The notes: generated by a model not told the origin, from the letters alone. Shown: positions 26,072 through 35,405, counted from the stretch's first letter. The stretch is 64,000 nucleotides of DNA from Paenibacillus flagellatus (GCF_003217775.1 NZ_QJVJ01000008.1:62001-126000), one strand, 5' to 3'. Made by a program: numbers and translations.

Positions 26072-26995
26072 ATGGGCAACGAACCGATCGTCAAGCTGCG
26101 CAACGTTACGAAGCGGATCGGGAGCAAGACGATCGTCGACGGGCTGACGTTCGACGTGCCGCCGGGCGAAGTGTTCGGCTTTCTCGGGCCGAACGGAGCC
26201 GGCAAAACGACGACGATCCGGATGATGGTCGGGCTGATGTCCTTGACCGAGGGCGAAATTACGATAGGCGGGGCGAGCGTCCGCACGCAGTTCGAGCAGG
26301 CGATCCGCCACGTCGGCGCGATCGTGGAAAATCCGGAGATGTACAAATTTTTGTCCGGCTACGACAATCTCGTCCATTACGCGCGAATGGTGCCGGGGGT
26401 GACGAAGCACCGGATCCGGGACGTCATCGAGCTCGTCGGACTCGAGAAGCGGATCCGCGACAAAGTGCGCACGTACTCGCTCGGCATGCGACAGCGGCTC
26501 GGCGTGGCGCAGGCGCTGCTTCATTCGCCGAAGCTGCTCATCCTGGACGAGCCGACGAACGGCCTCGATCCCGCCGGCATTCGCGAGCTGCGCGATTATT
26601 TGCGCCGGCTGGCCGCGGAGGAAGGCATCGCGGTCATCGTGTCGAGCCATCTGCTGTCCGAGATGGAGCTGATGTGCGACCGGGTCGCCATTATCCAGAA
26701 CGGCAAGCTGGTCGACGTCCGCACGCTCAAGGATATCGTCGCCGGCGACGAGCGGCAAACCGTCCGCTTCGAAGTGAACGATCCGGAAACGGCGCGGGAC
26801 GTCGTGGCCGGCCTTGTCGACGGCGAAGCGGTCGCGCTGTCGGGAGCGGTCGAAGCGCCGATGGACCGGGCAACGATCGCGCGGGTCAACGCCGGGCTCG
26901 TGCAGGCGGGCGTCGCCGTCTACGGCATCCGCGCCAGCACGAAGACGCTGGAGGATCAATTCCTGGAGATGACGGGGAGGGATTCCATTGCTTAA
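26072..26995 (+). CDS. ABC-2 type transporter ATP-binding protein
   Basis: A 307-residue ATPase with Walker A GPNGAGKTT, signature YSLGMRQRLGVAQAL, Walker B LLILDEP and H-loop VSSHLL. A C-terminal extension of about 90 residues is typical of BcrA-like exporters. GGGAGGA precedes the ATG. It overlaps the permease gene and is divergent from the two-component system, which probably induces it in response to an envelope-active compound. Confidence 0.92.
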   Translation: MGNEPIVKLRNVTKRIGSKTIVDGLTFDVPPGEVFGFLGPNGAGKTTTIRMMVGLMSLTEGEITIGGASVRTQFEQAIRHVGAIVENPEMYKFLSGYDNLVHYARMVPGVTKHRIRDVIELVGLEKRIRDKVRTYSLGMRQRLGVAQALLHSPKLLILDEPTNGLDPAGIRELRDYLRRLAAEEGIAVIVSSHLLSEMELMCDRVAIIQNGKLVDVRTLKDIVAGDERQTVRFEVNDPETARDVVAGLVDGEAVALSGAVEAPMDRATIARVNAGLVQAGVAVYGIRASTKTLEDQFLEMTGRDSIA

Positions 26996-27929
26996 CTTGA
27001 TCACCAACGAAAATATGAAAATATACCGGCGCCTCCGGACATGGATACTCGTCGCGCTGCTCGTCGGCATATCCGTCACCGCCGCGATCCTGGTGTACAA
27101 GCTGGGGGCCAAGCCTCAACCGGGCGCCGATTGGCGGGCGGAGGTCGCCCAATCGATCGAGCAGGACAAGCAGAGCATGGCGGACGTCGGAATGGATTCC
27201 GTCAAGCGGGAGATGGAGAAGCGCATTCAGCTGCAGGAATACCGGCTGGCGCACGACATCCCGCCCGGGGATCGGACGTTGTGGAGCGGCGTTCTGAACG
27301 CCTCGAGCCTGATTGCGCTCGTCACCATTTTCACGGTTATTGTCGCAGGGGAGATTGTCGCCGGCGAGTTCACGTGGGGGACGATCAAGCTGCTGCTCAT
27401 CCGGCCGGCCAGCCGTTCCAAAATATTGCTGTCCAAATACGTCGCGACGCTCCTGTTCTCGCTGCTGCTGCTCGTCTTCCTGTTCGGCAGCGCGTTCGCG
27501 GCGAACGCCTTCCTCTACGGCTTCGGCGGCGTGGGACACCCGTACCTGTACGTGGACGCGTCGGGTGCGGTCGTCGAATCGAGCATGCTGCTGCACGTGC
27601 TCGGCACGTTCGGGCTGCAATGCGTCGAGCTGATCATGACGGTGACGCTCGCGTTCATGATCTCGACGGTGTTCCGCAGCAGCTCGCTGTCGATCGGCAT
27701 CTCGATGTTCCTGATGTTCGCCGGCTCGGGGATCGCCATGATGCTGAGCCGGTTCAGCTGGGGGAAATATTTTTTGTTCGCGAACACGAACCTGACACCC
27801 TATATCGAGGGGCAAGCGATGATGGAAGGGATGACGCTGCCGTTCTCGATCGGCGTCCTGCTCGTCTACTTCGTCGCGTTCAACGTCTGCTCGTGGCTCA
27901 TCTTCAACAAGCGCGACGTGGCCGCCTGA
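26988..27929 (+). CDS. ABC-2 type transporter permease
   Basis: A 313-residue membrane protein. Helix 1 (about 18-38) is followed by an outside loop of about 70 residues and five more hydrophobic segments between 105 and 310. The start is TTG, seven bases after GGGGAGG and inside the end of the ATPase gene, so translation is coupled. With the ATPase it would form an exporter of the bacitracin or lantibiotic resistance type; the substrate is not shown by the sequence. Confidence 0.88.
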   Translation: MLNLITNENMKIYRRLRTWILVALLVGISVTAAILVYKLGAKPQPGADWRAEVAQSIEQDKQSMADVGMDSVKREMEKRIQLQEYRLAHDIPPGDRTLWSGVLNASSLIALVTIFTVIVAGEIVAGEFTWGTIKLLLIRPASRSKILLSKYVATLLFSLLLLVFLFGSAFAANAFLYGFGGVGHPYLYVDASGAVVESSMLLHVLGTFGLQCVELIMTVTLAFMISTVFRSSSLSIGISMFLMFAGSGIAMMLSRFSWGKYFLFANTNLTPYIEGQAMMEGMTLPFSIGVLLVYFVAFNVCSWLIFNKRDVAA

Positions 27930-27946
27930 CGGACCGCGGGCGCCAT

Positions 27947-27979
27947 CAAGCTCCTTCCCGGCCGGGGAGGAGCTTTTTC
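27947..27979 (+). terminator. intrinsic terminator after ABC exporter
   Basis: AAGCTCCTTCCCGG pairs with CCGGGGAGGAGCTT, followed by TTTTTC. Confidence 0.75.
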
Positions 27980-28052
27980 GTGCGGCGGTAGCGTGCCCGG
28001 CGGCGAATGTGTACAATGGGAAAAGGTTTGGAAAAGAAAGGGGGCGGACGCG

Positions 28053-28961
28053 ATGAACATGACGAAACGGGCGCTGGGGGCGGCGGGCAAAATCGCGCTG
28101 GCCTTCGTGCTGGCCTTCGTCCTGACGCTGGCAGCGATGATTCCGGTCGTCGCGATCGCCGGGCTCGTGCGGGCCGGAGACGGCTACGACTTGACTTCGC
28201 TCGATCGACTGCTGAACGATCCGATCTTCGTCTACGGCTCGATGGTCGCGCAGGCGATCGGCTTTATCGGCGCGGTGCCGCTCCTCTACGCCCTGTTCGA
28301 GCGGAAAGCGCGTTGGTCCGTCGGCTGGAGCGATCGGAACGCGGTGCGCGAGCTGCTGAAGGGAGCCGGCTTCGGCATCGTCTTGATGACGGCGATTTTT
28401 CTCGTCATGCTGGCGACCGGCGCGGCGGAGGTGCGAGCCGTCCGGCTCGATGCGGCGGTCTGGGGCGACCTCGCCGCCTTCCTCGGTTTGTTCGCGCTCG
28501 TCGCGCTGAACGAGGAGCTGTTCAGCCGCGGCTACGTGCAAGGCGTTATCCGGCACCGGTTCGGGCCGGCCGCCGCGGTCGTCTGCTCGTCGCTCTTCTT
28601 CGCGCTGCTTCATGCGGCGAATCCCGGCGCACTGGCGCATCCGCTGCCGCTCCTCAATATTTTCGCCGCGGGGCTGCTGCTCGGCCTATGCCGGGAAACG
28701 ACGGGCTCGCTCTGGTTTCCGATCGGCCTGCATTGGACGTGGAACTTCGTGCAGGGCAACGTGTTCGGCTTCGAGGTGTCCGGCACGCCGGTCGCCTCGC
28801 TGCTCGAGCTGGAGACGTCCGGCCCCGCGCTTTGGTCGGGAGGCCAATTCGGCGCGGAAGGCAGCCTGATCGCAACGGCCGTCATGGCGATCGGCATGTG
28901 GCGGATCCGCGAGCGCGGGAGAAGGGGGCGCGCGGAACGTCTTGGTCCGTTTGGCGAATAG
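28053..28961 (+). CDS. CPBP family intramembrane metalloprotease
   Basis: A 302-residue membrane protein with about eight hydrophobic segments. The CPBP (Abi) motifs are present: the glutamate pair in LNEELFSRGYVQG, FFALLHAANPG with the metal-binding His, and a later NFVQG in HWTWNFVQGNVFG. These proteases resemble eukaryotic Rce1 and in bacteria process membrane peptides or take part in bacteriocin immunity. The ATG at 28053 follows AAGGGGG; earlier in-frame codons lack a ribosome site. The substrate is unknown. Confidence 0.88.
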   Translation: MNMTKRALGAAGKIALAFVLAFVLTLAAMIPVVAIAGLVRAGDGYDLTSLDRLLNDPIFVYGSMVAQAIGFIGAVPLLYALFERKARWSVGWSDRNAVRELLKGAGFGIVLMTAIFLVMLATGAAEVRAVRLDAAVWGDLAAFLGLFALVALNEELFSRGYVQGVIRHRFGPAAAVVCSSLFFALLHAANPGALAHPLPLLNIFAAGLLLGLCRETTGSLWFPIGLHWTWNFVQGNVFGFEVSGTPVASLLELETSGPALWSGGQFGAEGSLIATAVMAIGMWRIRERGRRGRAERLGPFGE

Positions 28962-29046
28962 CGGCAAACGCGTCGGCGCATGCTAGAAAGTGCGGCGACG
29001 CGCGTCGTCGGCCGCTTCAAGCGCGGATGTCCGAGGAGGTGACCCC

Positions 29047-30477
29047 ATGTTGTGGCTAGGGCTGGTGCTCGGGCTGTTCGTTTTTCAAACCGCCACGATC
29101 TTGGTGCTGGAATTCCGCAACCCGGCCAAGGCGGTGGCGTGGCTTTCGATCTTGTTCGTTCTTCCGATTATCGGCTTCATCATGTACTATTTTTTGGCTA
29201 AAGAATATACGCAGCGAAAAAAAATGCGGCGCAAAAACCGGCGGGTCGTCGAGGAAATCCGCCGCGCTCTCCGGATGAAGGCGAGCAAGGCCGATCCCGG
29301 CGACGCGATCCACCGGTGCGACATTTACCGGGAGCACCGGCTGATCGGGCTGCTGAGCAACATGCCGGGGGCGCCGATGATGCCCTGCAACCGGGTGAAC
29401 GTCTATAACGACGCCGAGTCGACGTACGAGGCCATTCTCGAGGCGATGGAGCAGGCGAGCCGGTTCATTCACGTCGAATATTACATCATTCGCGACGACG
29501 AGATCGGCAAACGGTTTCAGCGGACGATGATGCGCAAGGCGCGGGAAGGCGTGGAGGTGCGGCTGCTGTACGACGGCGTCGGCAGCTACAAGCTCGGCCG
29601 GGCGTACGTGGACGAGCTGAAGCGGGCCGGCGTCGAGGTGCACGTCTTTCTGCCGCCGTTGATCGCGCTGTTCGACAAGCGGATCAATTACCGCAACCAT
29701 CGCAAAATCGTCGTCGTCGACGGCAAGATCGGCTTTTTGGGCGGCATTAACGTGGGCGACGAATATTTGGGGTCCGACCCGAAGCTCGGCTATTGGCGCG
29801 ATACGCATATTCGGCTTGAAGGCGACAGCGTCTATTTCCTGCAGCATACGTTCGCGACGGATTGGGCGTTTTCGAGCGGCAAGCCGCTCGTCGACTCGGT
29901 CTACTTTCCGGAGCACGAATGCGAGGGCGAGGAGACGGTGCAGCTGATCGCGAGCGGACCCGACGCGCCGTGGGACTCGGTACAGGAAGTGTTCTTCGGG
30001 GCGATGGCCGTGGCCCACAGCCGCATATTCATTACGACACCCTACTTCATTCCCGATCCGAGCATCGCCATGGCGCTCAAGACGGCCGCGCTGAGCGGCG
30101 TGGACGTCCGGATCATTTTGCCCGGCGTCCCGGACGCGAGAATCGTCCATTGGGCGTCGATGTCGTACGTGCAGGAGCTTATGCAGGCGGGGGTCCGCTT
30201 TTTCCAATACCAGAAAGGATTCATTCACGCGAAGACGCTTATCATCGATAAGATGCTGGCGACGGTCGGCACCGCGAATATGGATATGCGAAGCTTTTTC
30301 AGCAATTTCGAGATTATGGCCGTTCTGTTCGACCGCGATACGATCCAGCGGGTGGAGCAGGATTTCGTGACGGATATGAAGAATAGCAAGGAGATCGATT
30401 TGGCCGAATTCGAACGGCGGTCGAAGCTCCAGCGGGTGAAGGAAGCGGCCGCGCGGCTGCTGGCGCCTTTGTTTTGA
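29047..30477 (+). CDS. cls: cardiolipin synthase
   Basis: A 476-residue phospholipase D superfamily enzyme. Two N-terminal membrane helices (about 2-20 and 33-52) precede two catalytic HKD motifs, HRKIVVVDG and HAKTLIIDK, each followed by the expected glycine/asparagine tail. It condenses two phosphatidylglycerol molecules into cardiolipin at the membrane. GAGGAGGTGA fixes the ATG at 29047. A free-standing gene between the CPBP protease and the oxygen sensor. Confidence 0.95.
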   Translation: MLWLGLVLGLFVFQTATILVLEFRNPAKAVAWLSILFVLPIIGFIMYYFLAKEYTQRKKMRRKNRRVVEEIRRALRMKASKADPGDAIHRCDIYREHRLIGLLSNMPGAPMMPCNRVNVYNDAESTYEAILEAMEQASRFIHVEYYIIRDDEIGKRFQRTMMRKAREGVEVRLLYDGVGSYKLGRAYVDELKRAGVEVHVFLPPLIALFDKRINYRNHRKIVVVDGKIGFLGGINVGDEYLGSDPKLGYWRDTHIRLEGDSVYFLQHTFATDWAFSSGKPLVDSVYFPEHECEGEETVQLIASGPDAPWDSVQEVFFGAMAVAHSRIFITTPYFIPDPSIAMALKTAALSGVDVRIILPGVPDARIVHWASMSYVQELMQAGVRFFQYQKGFIHAKTLIIDKMLATVGTANMDMRSFFSNFEIMAVLFDRDTIQRVEQDFVTDMKNSKEIDLAEFERRSKLQRVKEAAARLLAPLF

Positions 30478-30600
30478 GAGGAGCCGGCGGGGGGTGCGGC
30501 CGTTCGTCCGTACGGACAGGATTTGTTGGATGTTTGTCGAATTATGTCGCATTGCCGGGCGAGTCAAACGACAATACCGGTCTTCTGGGGGGAGCATCTT

Positions 30601-31611
30601 ATGATTCGATTGGACGGGGAACGCCGGAAACAAGTGGATTATATCGGGCTGACCGATAAGGACGTCGAGCTGCTGCACGCGTACAAGCCGCAGTTCGAGC
30701 AGATCGTCGACGTGCTGGTCGACGAATTGTACGAACGGATTACGGAGCAGCCGGAGCTGCTTGCCATCATTCGCAAGTACAGCACGCTGGAACGGCTCAA
30801 GGAGACGCAGCGGTGGTATTTCGTCTCGCTCGCGTCCGGAACGCTGGACGAGGAATACATTCGCCGGCGGATCGTGGTGGGCGAAGTCCATTCGCGGATC
30901 GGCTTGACGACCGATTGGTATTTGGGGACGTATATGCATTATTTGGATTTGGCGTCCGCCCACTTTGAACGGGTCGTACCGGACCGATGGCCGAACATCG
31001 TCTCGGCCGTATCGAAAATGTTCAATCTCGATTCCCAGCTCGTGCTCGAGGCGTACGAGCGGGACGAAAAGGCGAAGGTCGAGCGGCTCGTCGACGAGCA
31101 GAACCGGCTGCTGGCGTCGGTCGCCACGGCCGTCCAAGAGCTCGCTTCGATGATGGTCGAGCTCGGGGAGAGCAGCCAAGCGGTCGCGGAGACGGCGGAC
31201 CGTACCGCCAAATCGCAGGAACACGCCAACGAGCTCGTCCAGCAGCTGACCGGCGAAATCGCGCATATCCACGATATGGGCGAGCTGATGGAGGAGCTTT
31301 CCGACCAGACGCACTTGCTCGGGCTGAACGCGGCGATCGAGGCGGCGAGGGCCGGCGAGCACGGGCGGGGCTTCGGGGTGGTGGCGAACGAGGTGCGCAA
31401 GCTGGCGTCCCGCTCGAAGGAGGCGCTTGTCCAGATCGAGGGCAGGCTGAAGACGATCGGCTCGATGCTGGATCGGGTCCGCACCGAGTCGGAGCAGACG
31501 GCCGCGCATGCCCGGACGCAGGCGACGAGCTCGAAGGAATTGTCGTCGTTCGTCTTGATGATCGAGCGGGTGACGGCGGAGCTGGAAAGCTTGAAGAAGA
31601 CGGCGGACTGA
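30601..31611 (+). CDS. HemAT-like heme-based aerotaxis transducer
   Basis: A 336-residue soluble protein with two domains. The N-terminal globin-coupled sensor (about 10-175) has the proximal heme ligand H97 in [10 protein letters not shown], matching HemAT. The C-terminal methyl-accepting domain (about 190-335) has the highly conserved hairpin [20 protein letters not shown] and [12 protein letters not shown]. It binds oxygen and signals to CheA. No membrane helices are present. The methyl-accepting region is short, about 150 residues. GGGGGGAG lies before the ATG at 30601. Confidence 0.9.
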   Translation: MIRLDGERRKQVDYIGLTDKDVELLHAYKPQFEQIVDVLVDELYERITEQPELLAIIRKYSTLERLKETQRWYFVSLASGTLDEEYIRRRIVVGEVHSRIGLTTDWYLGTYMHYLDLASAHFERVVPDRWPNIVSAVSKMFNLDSQLVLEAYERDEKAKVERLVDEQNRLLASVATAVQELASMMVELGESSQAVAETADRTAKSQEHANELVQQLTGEIAHIHDMGELMEELSDQTHLLGLNAAIEAARAGEHGRGFGVVANEVRKLASRSKEALVQIEGRLKTIGSMLDRVRTESEQTAAHARTQATSSKELSSFVLMIERVTAELESLKKTAD

Positions 31612-31737
31612 GCTTAGTCCGCCCATACGCCGGCGGGGGCTGTCCTAAAGGTCGCAAAACGGCCGAAGGGCTGCCCTTTTTGCACAGCTGGCTGCCTGGC
31701 GGCAGCGCGATTGGAACTTGCTTGGGACGGTACGGGA

Positions 31738-32082
31738 TCAGTCGTCGGGAAGCAAGCGGGCGAACAGCTCGTCCATATGAACGTTCATGCAGGAGAAACG
31801 GGGAGAGTTCAGCAAGCCGCCGGCGCTGTACGTGCCGTATAACGCGTATTTGCCGTCCTCGGCGTCGAATTGGTCGATGAACCGGTGAACCGGATCGACC
31901 ACCCAATACTCGGGTACGCCGAACCGTTCGTAGTTGCGTTTTTTGCACACTTTATCGTTGCGGCTCGTGCTGGGCGACAAAATTTCGACGACTAGGTCGG
32001 GAGGGCCTTCGATCCGGTGGCGCTTGATGATGCCGGTTCCCTCCTGCCGGGGGAAAATGGCTATATTTTCAATATAGCGCAC
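31738..32082 (-). pseudogene. Uma2 (DUF820) family protein, N-terminally truncated
   Basis: The 114-residue frame holds the core of the Uma2 PD-(D/E)XK-like family: GPPDLVVEILSPSTS followed by YERFGVPEYWVVDP. Full proteins are usually near 185 residues and carry about 70 more before this point. Only 43 bases separate the first codon from the polymerase gene, and no matching N-terminus is seen in other frames. It is probably a deletion remnant, though a short active form cannot be excluded. Confidence 0.6.
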
Positions 32083-32125
32083 ACCTGTTCGCAGGGCAAC
32101 CGAAAATCCGAAGGAGGCGAGGCGC

Positions 32126-33016
32126 TTACGCCCCGCCGATAAAAGACAGGACGTGATCGAGCGACTGCGGAGGCGTCCGCTCGATCAAATCGCCCTTCGC
32201 GCGCAGCCGCTCCTCCATGTTGAGCAGGTTGAAGTCGCGCGGGTCGACGTTCGCTTCGACCTCGCTCCATTCGAGCGGCGCCGACACGGACGCGGCCTCT
32301 CGGGCGCGCGGCGTGTACGGGCTCGACAGCGTCTTGCCGTACCAATGCTGCAAATAATCGACGTAGATCAAATCGCCGCGGTTTTTCTTCAGCCGTTCGA
32401 TCGTGAACAGCTTCGGGTATTGCTGGGTCAAGTACCGGCCCAGGAAATGACCGATTTTGCGCAGCTGCTCGAACGTATACGGCTTCGCCAGCGGGACGTA
32501 CAGCTGCACGCCCGTGGCGCCGGACGTTTTCGGGACGGCGCGGATGTTCATCCGGTCCAGCGCTTCGCCGATCAGATGAACCGCCTTCATGATGCGCGGC
32601 TCCACCTCGAGCGACGGATCGATGTCGATCAGCCATTCGGCCGGGAGCGTCGAGCCGATCCGGTGGAACGAAGGGTGGAACTCCAGGCAGGCGAGATTGC
32701 CGAGCCAGAGCAGCGTCGGAATCGAGTCGAGGTGCACGTAATTGACGCCGTCGAGCGGAGCGACCCGGACGAAAGGGGGAAGCGGCTCGGGGGCGTTTTT
32801 TTGATAAAACGATTTGCCGTGAACGCCGTTCGGAAACCGGATCGTCGTCAAGTGGCGGTCGCGGCAATATTTCAGCAAATACGGGGCGAGCCCGAGCAGC
32901 TTTTCGAGATACGTCAGCTTCGTAATGTTCCGCTCCGGCCACAGCACCTTCTCCGGATTCGTAATCGTAATCTCGTGGCCGTCCACGGTCACCGAGCCTT
33001 TCACGGCGGTCGCCAT
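32126..33016 (-). CDS. LigD-type NHEJ polymerase domain protein
   Basis: A 296-residue stand-alone archaeo-eukaryotic primase-type polymerase, as found fused in LigD. Family signs are LTNPEKVLWPE-like ITNPEKVLWPE near residue 18, LACLEFHPSFHR, the catalytic acidic pair in LIDIDPS, and TSGATGVQLYVPL. It fills gaps with ribonucleotides at broken ends during NHEJ. It is the third gene of the ku-ligase-polymerase operon, 16 bases after the ligase stop. Confidence 0.92.
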   Translation of the reverse strand: MATAVKGSVTVDGHEITITNPEKVLWPERNITKLTYLEKLLGLAPYLLKYCRDRHLTTIRFPNGVHGKSFYQKNAPEPLPPFVRVAPLDGVNYVHLDSIPTLLWLGNLACLEFHPSFHRIGSTLPAEWLIDIDPSLEVEPRIMKAVHLIGEALDRMNIRAVPKTSGATGVQLYVPLAKPYTFEQLRKIGHFLGRYLTQQYPKLFTIERLKKNRGDLIYVDYLQHWYGKTLSSPYTPRAREAASVSAPLEWSEVEANVDPRDFNLLNMEERLRAKGDLIERTPPQSLDHVLSFIGGA

Positions 33017-33032
33017 AACGGTTCCTCCTTCG

Positions 33033-33986
33033 TCAATCTTGACCGAACGTGCACACTTGCACCGGATCGGCGCCTTCCGCGAAAGTCTGGATGCTCGGAT
33101 GACGCATGATGCCGTCCGGCGTCCATTCCAGAAATTGCACCTTCACGACCAGTTCCGGCCGAATCCAGACCGCGTCCTTGTTCCGCTCGGGGACGTTGGC
33201 GAACGGCCGGTCGCCGATGCGCATCGGCTGCACGCGCTCCGTCAGGCGCCTCCAGTCGGCCTGCGTCAACTTCCCCGTACCGGCGTGGCCGATATAGTAC
33301 AGCGTGCCGCCGGGGTCGTACAAGCCGAGCAGCAGCGCATTGACGAGTTTGTCCCGGTACGTGACGCCGCCGACGACCGCGTACATGTCGCGAAACAGCT
33401 TGATTTTCCGCCACCGGTCGTCTTTGCCGTCCAGAGCGTAGCCGCTCGTCAAATCTTTGCACACGATGCCCTCCATCCGGTGGCTTCGCATGACGCCGAG
33501 CAGCGCGTTCGGATCGGTTACGTTGCGCACGAGCTGTACCCGTTCGCCGGGGACGACGATCCGTTCCAGCAGCCGTTGGCGCTCGCCGAGCGGCATCCCG
33601 GTAGCCCACTCCCCGTTGCAATAGACGACGTCGAAGATCATATACGTTACCGGCACCCGGGAGATCGCCTGAGCGATTTTGCTTTCGGTGCGCAGCCGGT
33701 CCCGCTTCATGATTTCGTGAAACGACGGTTTTCCGGCGCTGTCGAGGGCGATCATCTCCCCGTCGAGGATGACCGACGACGCGTTGCAGTACCGGCGGAC
33801 GTCCGCGAATTCCGGATACTGCATCGTACGCTCGTTCCCTCTCCGGTTCCATAGGCGGGTCTCCGGTCCGTCGCCGTATGCCAGCATCCGGACGCCGTCC
33901 CATTTGATTTGCGCCACCCAATTCGGCCCCGTCGGCGCCTGCTCCGCGCGGACCGGCTCGAACGGAACGATCGGTTTCAACTCCAC
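33033..33986 (-). CDS. ATP-dependent DNA ligase of NHEJ (LigD ligase part)
   Basis: About 317 residues with the adenylated lysine in IKWDGVR, downstream motifs RRGNE, ILDGEMIAL and EGIVCKD, and a C-terminal OB fold ending TFGQD. It seals double-strand breaks held by Ku. The GTG at 33986 gives the usual family start (VELKPIVPFEPV); a TTG at 34022 would add 12 residues. Ligase and polymerase are separate genes here, while B. subtilis fuses them. No phosphoesterase domain is present. Confidence 0.9.
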   Translation of the reverse strand: MELKPIVPFEPVRAEQAPTGPNWVAQIKWDGVRMLAYGDGPETRLWNRRGNERTMQYPEFADVRRYCNASSVILDGEMIALDSAGKPSFHEIMKRDRLRTESKIAQAISRVPVTYMIFDVVYCNGEWATGMPLGERQRLLERIVVPGERVQLVRNVTDPNALLGVMRSHRMEGIVCKDLTSGYALDGKDDRWRKIKLFRDMYAVVGGVTYRDKLVNALLLGLYDPGGTLYYIGHAGTGKLTQADWRRLTERVQPMRIGDRPFANVPERNKDAVWIRPELVVKVQFLEWTPDGIMRHPSIQTFAEGADPVQVCTFGQD

Positions 33987-34078
33987 GCCGCCACCCGCCC
34001 CAATCGAATAGTTGCTTCCCAATCAACAGTATTCCCCGGTTTCGGCAAAACGTACGTAACGGATTTCCTCCGATAGCG

Positions 34079-34112
34079 CAAAAAAGCCTCTTCCCGGCGG
34101 GAGGAGGCCGCG
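34079..34112 (-). terminator. intrinsic terminator after ku
   Basis: Read on the minus strand, GCCTC-TCCC pairs with GGGA-GAGGC around a small loop and is followed by TTTTTT. It lies between ku and the ligase gene, so the ligase may depend on read-through or its own promoter. Confidence 0.7.
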
Positions 34113-34140
34113 ATCGGACCATGCGGCGCGAAGCCGCCGA

Positions 34141-34989
34141 TCATGACACCGTTTCTTTCGCTTTTTTCTTGCCCTTCGCCTTCGGGGCCGCCGCGGGTTC
34201 GGCCGCTTCCGTCGGGACGCTCGCCGGCTTCGCCGCCTCGAGGCTCGCCTGCAGGGCGGCCATCAAGTCGATGACGTTCGCCTTCGGCGCCTCCGGCGCC
34301 ACCTTGACGTCTTCGCCCGCGATTTTGTGCTGGATCATGTCCATCACCTTGTCGCGGTAATCGTCCTTGTATTTGCCCGGCTCGAACGGCGTCGACAGCT
34401 GCTCGATGAGCATTTTCGCCATCGTCAGCTCCTTGTCGTTCACTTGCGGATTTTCGGGCAGGTTCGGAACCTGCGAGATCGAGCGGATTTCGTCCGGGTA
34501 AAAAATCGTCTCCATCGCGATGCAGTCCCCGATGATGCGGATGGCGGCCAAGCTGCTTTTGGAGCGGATCGACACTTTGGCGATGCCGATCTTGCCCGTC
34601 TGGCGCATCGCCTCGAGCAGCAGGCTGTAGGCGTTGGAGCCGGTTTCGCCGGGGGACAGATAGTACGTTTTCTGAAAATAAATCGGATCGATCTCGGTCA
34701 AGTCGACGAAGTCCAAAATCTTGATCTCCTTGTTCGCCTCCGACAGCGAGTCGAGCTCCTCCTTCTCGAACAGGACGAACCGGCCGGGCTCGTACTCGTA
34801 GCCGCGCGCGATCTGCTCCCATTCCACCGACTGCTCGCAATGCTGGCACGTGCGGACGTAAGACAGCGGCGTCCCGCAAGCTTTGTGGATATACTTCATC
34901 GAGATGTCCTTGTCTTCGGTGGCGGAGAACATTTTTACGGGCACGTGCACGAGGCCGAAGCTGATGGCGCCTTTCCATACGGTATGCAT
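34141..34989 (-). CDS. ku: Ku DNA end-binding protein
   Basis: A 282-residue bacterial Ku. It starts MHTVWKGAISFGLV and contains the conserved KDISMKYIHKACGT and FYPDEIR segments. The C-terminal tail beyond about 245 is rich in Lys, Ala and Pro, ending KGKKKAKE, as in other Ku proteins that use a basic tail for DNA binding. The homodimer ring binds broken ends and recruits the ligase. AAAGGAGG precedes the ATG at 34989; 31 upstream codons are open but unsupported. Confidence 0.95.
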   Translation of the reverse strand: MHTVWKGAISFGLVHVPVKMFSATEDKDISMKYIHKACGTPLSYVRTCQHCEQSVEWEQIARGYEYEPGRFVLFEKEELDSLSEANKEIKILDFVDLTEIDPIYFQKTYYLSPGETGSNAYSLLLEAMRQTGKIGIAKVSIRSKSSLAAIRIIGDCIAMETIFYPDEIRSISQVPNLPENPQVNDKELTMAKMLIEQLSTPFEPGKYKDDYRDKVMDMIQHKIAGEDVKVAPEAPKANVIDLMAALQASLEAAKPASVPTEAAEPAAAPKAKGKKKAKETVS

Positions 34990-35171
34990 CGCCTTGGTTT
35001 CCTCCTTTGACGATCGACGCGGCACGGCTCGGAAGCGTACCGGGTCCGACGAATCGAAATGGCCTGCAAGCGGGAGCGGCAAGCTGCGTTCTTACGTTCC
35101 AGTGTGGTCCAATCGCCGCCGTTCTACACCTGCAGGCGCCATTCTTCTAGCCTATGCCCGGCGGGCTTGTC

Positions 35172-35202
35172 GTATGCGCCCTTTCGAATTGGGCACGCTA
35201 AA
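35172..35202 (+). promoter_or_regulatory. possible forespore (sigma F/G) promoter
   Basis: GTATG, 17 bases, then CACGCTA loosely fits forespore sigma consensus sequences with mismatches. It precedes the 57-aa gene and the spore protein gene. Weak evidence. Confidence 0.25.
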
Positions 35203-35231
35203 CGAAAGATCGGACGAAAGGAGGGAGCGGA

Positions 35232-35405
35232 TTGGTCGAGCGGATGCACAACGAACCCGACCACGAGGGCCGGGACGATTACTTCATGGACATCGACCGG
35301 ATGATCAACGAAGGGCTCGGAGGCGGTACCGTTACGATGCATAACGGTTTGATCGAGGAGACGACGGTGGATACGATGGGCGACGACGAATCGAACTTGT
35401 CGTGA
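35232..35405 (+). CDS. small acidic protein of 57 residues, unknown function
   Basis: A TTG start seven bases after AAAGGAGGGA opens a 57-codon frame ending in TGA. The product is acidic and hydrophilic, with DDYFMDIDRMINEGL, GGGTVTMHNG and a final TVDTMGDDE. It has no membrane segment or cysteine. The strong ribosome site, good codon pattern and position 50 bases before an SspH-type spore gene support a real gene, perhaps spore related. I do not recognise the family. Confidence 0.65.
   Translation: MVERMHNEPDHEGRDDYFMDIDRMINEGLGGGTVTMHNGLIEETTVDTMGDDESNLS

Noticed and set aside
29056-31626. Minus-strand open frame of 856 codons
   Set aside because: Antisense to cardiolipin synthase and the HemAT-like gene, both with clear motifs and ribosome sites.
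31660-31685. Terminator after the HemAT-like gene
   Set aside because: AAGGG-CTG-CCCTT with T5 is seen, but the stem is only five pairs; too weak to list.
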